Assembly (NCBI RefSeq): GCF_024868665.1 | Contig: NC_079908.1 | Coordinates: 8,258,214-8,322,213 of the forward strand | Direction of reading: 5' to 3' | Length of the DNA stretch: 64,000 nt | Source: Triplophysa rosa | Taxonomy: Eukaryota > Chordata > Actinopteri > Cypriniformes > Nemacheilidae | The notes under the pieces: generated by a model | Told to the model about the DNA's origin: nothing | Database searches by the model: none | What the model saw: only the letters and a program-made list of their open reading frames with translations | Shown here: piece by piece, positions 58,042-64,000 of the stretch | How the letters are laid out: each line of letters starts with the position of its first letter | Numbering within the stretch: the first letter of the stretch is position 1 | Position numbers and translations under genes: made by a program

Positions 58042-58717
58042 TAGGGCTGTCATGATTATGAAATTTGACTGACGATTAATTGTCTAATAAATCATTGCGA
58101 TTATGCCGATTAATTGTCTGTTTTAGGGCTTTGCCGATTATGATGATTAATTGTCTGTTTTTGAGCTTTGACATTTAATTCTCATACATTTTTGATTCAG
58201 CGATTGAAACGACCATATTGTTCTGAATACAAGACTATGTTTTTTTTCTTGGAAAACATCGGAGAAAGTTGGGTCATCATATATTTAAGGTTTAGGCTTT
58301 TACCTGTCAATAATGCAACCGCCAAATACTTGTAAATTAAGTAAATTGATCAGGAGTGAATTGTAGCCACCATTGAAATGCTATCAGTCATAGAAAAGCT
58401 TCTAGTCTGTTTTTTTCTCACAATTTTGGTAGACTGGTCGGACAGTTGTCAGAGGTTTGCTTAAATAATATTAAATTGTACTGCAGGTAATTTGTATATG
58501 TTTTAGTTTTTTTTAAGTGATTGTGTTGTGGTGGTACATTTTACAAGTATCACCATGCTTTAGTAACAATATATACACTAAAATATGCAATATGCAGGTG
58601 CACTACAGCTCCCCCTAGTGTCTTCTATAGAGATGTGCAATAATTGCGATGATCTGAAACCATCACGATGAGGTCAAACAATCACGATGAGATGATTATT
58701 TAATCGTGACAGCCCTA
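58042..58717. mobile_element. non-autonomous hAT element with 8-bp target duplication
   Basis: Ends TAGGGCTGTCATGATTA and (complement of right) TAGGGCTGTCACGATTA are inverted repeats. The flanks are exact TCCATGAC duplications at 58034-58041 and 58718-58725, the 8-bp size of hAT insertions. The interior has repeated GATTAATTGTCTG words (58076, 58105, 58146 region) and no transposase. Confidence 0.9.
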
Positions 58718-58725
58718 TCCATGAC

Positions 58726-59191
58726 TTTAACATCGGCTGTGAAAGCTGTTCTGTGTAATATAATGATATTGTGTGTGTGTGCGCGCATACCTCAAAAACA
58801 CTTCTATGAAACGTCCTTTGAAGTCCTGCTTGCAAATGTCTCCTAGTCAATCTGCTTGTTTTATTATCCAACATAGGTCCAATATAAAGTGGCAAAACTA
58901 ACGCTTCTGTTATTAGTGTTAATTAATATAACCGGTCTGACTCAATCGGTCCGGTGTCATTTCCCTCACCATAGTAGGAAACAAAATTGCGATCTCTAAC
59001 AAAGAATGACATTTGCACATGCACTAGCAGACCTCCATTACACTTCGATCGAGCCGCTTCTGTTTAAATGAGGAAGTGAAGTTGACGCCATTGTTACAGT
59101 TTATTGCTAAAAGCCAAAGCTTATGAATACATGTGCACTGAGAGGGGGACCGACCAATCACAACAGCCTGATAAGCGTAAGCTCGCTGATA
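58726..59191. other. intergenic, nothing recognised
   Basis: Contains a short (GT)n run near 58770-58785. No gene supported. Confidence 0.4.
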
Positions 59192-59199
59192 TGGTATGC

Positions 59200-60561
59200 T
59201 GGGGTGGTTCTAGGGGGGCACAGAGGGGGCCAGTGCCCCTGTGTCAGCACACTTGGCAACCCCACTGGCCCCCCTAAATCTGGAATCGTTTCTGGAATTT
59301 TTTACCACTACCGAGCAATTTCGGGTGCAATGCACAGTTTGTCCTGCGAGTGGCAGTAATGATGCTTGTGTGCCAAAAGGAAGATTACGCATGCAAGACG
59401 CAAACAATGTCGAGTCTGTGCACCTTCAGCAAGATTACGTCTACATCATACAGGTAATGGAAATATTTTGAAAAAATATAATGAAAATGCACATCATTAC
59501 ACATCATATTAAAATACTGACCTATATTTTCCGGTGTTGCGCATGTTAAATCTACATATAAAGCAGTCGTGACTCGTGCCTATACAAAGAATCAGCTGCT
59601 GCCAGAGAACGTGTAACACACTAAAGAAATTTTATTTGTTAATGAAATGAGATCAAATGCAACTTACATTTATTGAGGTGAATGTTTGATAAAATGCACT
59701 TTTGCCTTATAATTCAAATAAATGGTCTGTCATTCCCAAGGAATTAGCAGAGTTCAAGTAATCAATACAGTTTATTCTATACTGTCCTGTATATTACTTG
59801 TGGTGTATTTGAGAGTCGAGCTTTATCATTTACACATGTTCATAATTTTCCCATTTGCAGTTAAAATGAAGAGAAAAAATCCTAAGGACATAATGTCCTT
59901 TTTTAATAAGAAAACTAAAGATAATAGTCAGTCAAGGCTGGAGAAAGAAGATGCTTCTGAAAAAGAGTCAGAAATGCACAAAAACTTAGAGAATAAAGAA
60001 AGTCCAATAGAACAGAGGACCCATCAGCAAGGTGATTTAGTTGTGCAGAGAGACTTTTGTAACCCTGAAATTCCATGTGAAAAACATGAGTTTTTACATG
60101 AGTATTTAGTTAACATGGCATTCACATGAAAATGTGCCAAAACCACATATATCACATGTGAAAATTTTGAAATTCATGTTTTTTTTTCTTTGTGTAAAGG
60201 AAATACCTGATAATGTGACTCATGTTTAGATGACTGCTTAAGTTGATTTTTGGATATCTTGTTTGTGGGTAGTTTTTCATTTATGTATGTACATTTAAGA
60301 TGCAGAAAGGTGCCTAAATGTTATTATTGTTGTCATTGTTATTTTGACTATATACAATGTGTTGTGAAATAAATGACCATGGAACATTAATTTGAGCTGA
60401 ACTTGTTTTATTAGCTCATTAGTTTACTTCTAGAGAAAACAGTAATACATGACAGTGAAAAATGACTGAAAATTAACCATGACACATGTTAGTGTGCCCC
60501 CTGAAAGCATAAGTGGCCCCTGCCTGGCCCCCCCAGTTACAGTAGTCTAGGACCGCCACTG
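59200..60561 (+). mobile_element. hAT element with internal deletion and 8-bp target duplication
   Basis: The left end CTGGGGTGGTTCTAGGGGGG and the complement of the right end (CAGTGGCGGTCCTAGACTAC) are imperfect inverted termini. Exact ATGGTATG duplications lie at 59192-59199 and 60562-60569. G-rich subterminal text with GGGGGCCA words is shared by both ends. At 1362 bp it is too short for an autonomous hAT, but it retains an N-terminal transposase exon. Confidence 0.9.
59866..60129 (+). pseudogene. hAT transposase N-terminal exon, truncated
   Basis: After a CCCATTTGCAG acceptor the frame starts MKRKNPKDIMSFFNKKTK and runs 87 residues to a stop. MKRK...I.SFF.KK is, from memory, the usual opening of ZMYM/TTF-type hAT transposase proteins in fish. 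A charged linker (KEDASEKESEMHKNLENKE) follows. The zinc finger, catalytic core and dimerisation domain are absent; the deletion joins this exon to the element's 3' end. Not expected to be active, though a short protein could bind nuclear partners. Confidence 0.6.
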
Positions 60562-60569
60562 ATGGTATG

Positions 60570-61682
60570 GGTGGGACATCATCAGACACACTCTCTAAGC
60601 GGGGAACCAATCACGACAGACCTGGTCAGCTTTACAAATCAGAGCGTTTCGGAAGGAGGGATTTTATATAGACTGGAAGAAATCCAGTAACAATATAATA
60701 AAAATATAAAGTGTTTTTTGAAACTAGAAACATGAACATCCATTGTTAAACACCCAAAAAACATAATCAAAGCTTCAAAAACAGCAAAAGAATGGCTCCT
60801 TTAATTGGATTTGTCTTGTCACGTCACCCCATCCAGTGTGGACAAAATGTAAAATTATAATGGGTTCTAATCAGCCCCCTAATAGCCACAAGGAGTTAAA
60901 CCATTTGATGATTGCTTTAGATGCCGATGGTCTGCATGCACAGACACGGGATAGTCAAACGCACCTACAGTAACAGACAGACAGGTCTGACTCGGTTGAA
61001 AAACCAATCAAAACTTCTAATTAAGCTATGGGGTGGGTTACCCGTACTTTGACGCTCAGCCAGAGGTGCAATCGTCCGTTCATCATTACATATGGCCAAC
61101 ATTCACAGGAACAACATTCTTCAAATAAAGTAAGTCATGCTAGAGAAAATTTTAGATACTAGATACTAGTGCCCCAAACTCTGAATGTCAATCTGTTTAC
61201 ATTTGCCTGTTTATGCTGCACATCAATATCTTGTAGATTTGTGTTTTGCTTGAAATTATATAAGTAGGTCTATAAGTCAGTCTTTAGTTAGTTAGATCAC
61301 AACATTCATCTTACCCGGTATCACGCCAAAGCGTGTGATAGACACGCCGGTCCACCTCAGGATGTGTGTCAGTGTCACGCTTTGCCTCTTTCAGGCGTGA
61401 AAAAGACAAGCTCGGTTCTTTGCATTTGTAAAAATGAAATGATGTAATAAATACTTATTACTTGTACATTAATAGATATTTTAGAGCACCTAACCCTACT
61501 CTCGATGGCAGCGGTGTGAACGCACAGTTCCAAAACTACCTTAATTTGCGTTCTGGGGAAAAATGGAGGTCTTATGGATGTTAGGGCGTTTTCACACATG
61601 TGGATCGATTGCTTTGTTCCGAAACCGGGGGTTAAATCGCTACAATATTGCAATTTATTTTAGTTCGGTTTGCATTCACAAG
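60570..61682. other. intergenic, nothing recognised
   Basis: CCAATCACGACAGACC and AATCAGAGCGTTTCGGA near 60608-60653 resemble interior text of the TTAA-flanked MITE at 51.3 kb, so part may be a related MITE that the hAT element entered. No gene supported. Confidence 0.4.
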
Positions 61683-62474
61683 TGTCATGACTCGGAGAGG
61701 AACGAAAGGTTCGGAGACTCAATTGCGGGTAATGAATCAGATTTTATTTGTAATAGTCCAACAGAATCACCAGACGACACCAGCCTTGAGAACAGGAACC
61801 ACGTGAGTCCGTGGAGAGCTAGCTCGACCCAACGGCACTCACGGTAAGAAACAGCGGAAGAATGCCGAACGGGGAATCCTGGCTCCTCCGAGGTGCACGC
61901 TCAGCGGGGAGAAGACTCGACCCGCTGGCAGAATCCGAACAGCAGAGGCAATCGCTGGAGAAGTGGTGTCGGGTAGTGCAGAGAGCAGAGGTCCGAGACG
62001 CCAACGGGTACTGAGGAACACAGGAGTAGATGACAGAGAAGCAAAAGGCACTGGAGCAATATGAAGAAACAAACAAAACTAAGACAAGATAACTAAGACA
62101 AGACTTGAGATAGCAGTACTAGAACACGCTAGACTGAGGCAGTCAGAACTGGCAATAACACGCAACGGTCTGACACAAGACAAGAGAACAAGAGGGATTA
62201 AATAGAGGGGACCTAATCAGTGGGGAATGAACAACAGGTGAATAATAATAAGGAGCCAGGGGGACTGCTAATAAGGGACGAGCTACAGGAGTGTAGGTGA
62301 TGAGGTGATGGAAACCCGGTGAGGGGAAAGCCTGAAGGGGAGACACGGGGCGGGGCTAGTAACGTAGACACTAAACACGTGGAGAGCCGTCAAGACGGTT
62401 CCACAAGAGTTTGACAAAACAAAACAAACACTCACACAAGACAAAAAGGCCACGACAAGACTGAGATCATGACA
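61683..62474 (-). mobile_element. 3' LTR of chromovirus 2
   Basis: A 792-bp unit with perfect 8-bp inverted ends TGTCATGA...TCATGACA. It is directly preceded, in element orientation, by the polypurine tract and pol, so it is the 3' LTR of the minus-strand element. A polyadenylation-like TTTATTTG region (on +) lies near 61742-61750. The 5' LTR is beyond the window, so no target duplication can be checked. Confidence 0.85.
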
Positions 62475-62487
62475 TTACCCCCCCCCA
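62475..62487 (-). promoter_or_regulatory. polypurine tract of chromovirus 2
   Basis: On the minus strand GTGGGGGGGGGTAA lies immediately before the LTR start TGTCATGATC. Such a tract primes plus-strand DNA synthesis in LTR retrotransposons. Confidence 0.8.
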
Positions 62488-62504
62488 CAGGCGCCACTGG
62501 GCGT

Positions 62505-64000
62505 CTAGGGGGAGGGCTCACCTCGCTTCCGGTGGAAGTCCACGATCAGCGACCGGTCCAGGATGTCGTGAGACGGCACCCAGCACCTTTCCTCTGCACC
62601 ATAACCCTCCCAGTCCACTAAGTATTGATAACCCCGGCCACGTCAGCATACGTCCATCAGTTTCCTGACGGTGTACGTCAGGGATCCGTCCACCAGGCGC
62701 GGGGGGGGGGCGGGGCGTTTGCTGGCAGGGTTGAGGGTGGATGTGACGACGGGTTTGACCCTGGAGACATGAAAAACAGGGTGGACTCGACCAAGAGTCG
62801 GGGAAAGCTTGAGCCGGACGGCCACCGGGTTAACCACCTTGGTGATGCAGAATGGTCCAATGAACCTCGGAGCCAACTTGCGAGAGGGTACCCGGAGAGG
62901 CAGGTCCATGGTGGATAACCATACCCATTGACCACACACGTAGGCCGGAGGAGAAGACCGGTGACGATCAGCTGCTGCCTTGGTCTTCTGGGAGGTTCGG
63001 GCCAGAACCTCTCTGGCCCTCGTCCAGGTGCGGCGACAACGCTGAACGAAGGCCAGAGCAGAAGGTACTGCAGCATCGAGTTCCTGAGAGGGAAACAAGG
63101 GAGGTTGGTAACCCACAGAACATTCAAAAGGGGACATACCTGAGGAGGATACCGGAAGGGAGTTGTGGGCGTATTCAATCCAGGAGAGCTGTTGGCTCCA
63201 GGAACTGGGATTCTGTGATGTTAAACAGCGGAGTCTGCTTTCAAGATCCTGGTTGGCTCGCTCACACTGCCCATTGGTCTGAGGGTGGAAACCGGAAGAC
63301 AGACTCGTAGAGGCCCCGATCTGTCTGCAGAACTCTTTCCAGAACCGGGAGGTGAACTGAGGCCCCCTATCGGACACGACATCAGTGGGCAAACCATGTA
63401 GACGAAAGACGTGGTCCACCACCAGTTGAGAGGTCTCCCGGGCGGAGGGGAGCTTGGGAAGGGGGATAAAATGGACCGCTTTGGAGAAACGGTCCACCAC
63501 CGTAAGAATGACGGTGTTGCCGCCAGAGGGAGGAAGGCCAGTGACAAAGTCTAAGGCAATATGAGACCAAGGGCGGGAAGGGATGGGGACAGGGCGAAGC
63601 AGACCAGTGGGAGGGCGGTGGGATGATTTACATTGGGCGCAAACTGGGCAAGCCAACACAAACTGTTTAACATCAGCATTCAAAGAAGGCCACCAAAACC
63701 GCTGGCGGACGGACGCCAGGGTTCCCCGGTTACCTGGATGGCAGACTAACTTGGAGGAATGGCTCCACCGCAGGACTTCGGGGCGCAGCGCAACCGAGAC
63801 AAACAACCTGCCCTCTGGACACTCTCTCGGGACGTGCACCCCTCGACCGGCCTGCTCAACTCGTCTCTCGAGATCCCAGATAGCAGCCCCGACCACCATC
63901 CCCTTGGGAAGGATGGGTTTGGTCGAAGGCTCCCCTCCGGGGATCTCAAAAAGACGAGAGAGAGCATCGGGCTTGACGTTCTTAGACCCCGGCCGGTACG
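62505..64000 (-). pseudogene. pol of chromovirus 2: RNase H end, integrase and chromodomain (partial)
   Basis: The integrase frame is open from about 63899 down to a TGA at 62645-62643. It has the HHCC finger (HSSKLVCHPGN, ACPVCAQCK), core motifs [19 protein letters not shown] and [13 protein letters not shown] with the catalytic glutamate in QCERANQ, then a GPFCITKV...GRVHPVFHVSRVKPVV tail. In frame past the TGA it continues [23 protein letters not shown] and [11 protein letters not shown] to a TAG at 62507-62505. That is a chromodomain, which in this clade directs integration to marked chromatin. The single TGA just before the chromodomain is the only lesion seen in this part. The 5' end runs off the window. 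Confidence 0.9.

Overview
This is vertebrate nuclear DNA, most likely from a teleost fish. The evidence is four intact single-exon fish-type olfactory (odorant) receptor genes on the + strand, set in AT-rich DNA packed with teleost-style transposons: Tc1/mariner, hAT, piggyBac-type MITEs, DIRS, Ty3/gypsy chromoviruses, L2/Rex-like LINEs and V-SINE-like repeats. The repeat mix suggests a cypriniform, but the sequence does not prove it. No rRNA, tRNA or CRISPR array was recognised.

Layout. 0.5-2.1 kb: minus-strand DIRS-type reverse transcriptase/RNase H remnant, with a probable but unresolved 5' part to about 4.3 kb. 4.7-5.1 kb: solo LTR. 6.2-7.3 kb: TIR-bounded element carrying a small basic ORF. 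9.8-12.2 kb: palindrome, tyrosine-recombinase fragment, minisatellite and LINE fragment. 12.9-13.8 kb: receptor 1. 15.8-18.6 kb: Tc1 remnant, MITEs and a SINE. 19.2-26.5 kb: a large DNA transposon with two tail-to-tail multi-exon genes. 27.3-30.3 kb: MULE-like and Tc1-like MITEs and a piggyBac-like remnant. 32.0-32.9 kb: receptor 2. 33.7-39.8 kb: an orphan receptor promoter, a stack of transposons, then a 112-bp receptor exon fragment. 40.1-41.4 kb: broken hAT transposase. 41.8-46.4 kb: degenerate chromovirus. 48.8-49.8 and 53.4-54.4 kb: receptors 3 and 4. 55-60.6 kb: Tc1 pieces, tandem repeats and two hAT elements with exact 8-bp target duplications. 61.7-64.0 kb: 3' half of a second chromovirus running off the window.

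The most interesting object is the element at 19.2-26.5 kb. A 61-bp sequence at 19190-19250 is repeated without mismatch, inverted, at 26431-26491. Inside the + strand carries a seven-exon DDE integrase-like gene (two helix-turn-helix regions, D218/D275/E310, DD34E spacing), and the - strand carries a nine-exon gene related to the fish HECT-like 'G2/M phase-specific E3 ligase-like' family. The genes converge, and each starts just inside a terminal repeat with a tiny first exon beginning ATGTCxGAG. Both have lesions in this copy: a lost splice-donor base in one, a stop plus a frameshift in the other. The right terminus is cut off by a 100-N assembly gap.

The receptors are one tandem array. Each has a splice acceptor 10-40 bp before its ATG and a conserved upstream block (GATGACAAGG-like motif followed by a TATA-like box). 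A fifth copy of that block at 33.7-34.1 kb has no receptor next to it; the matching coding fragment lies about 5.8 kb downstream beyond a pile of transposons. This looks like a receptor gene pulled apart by insertions.
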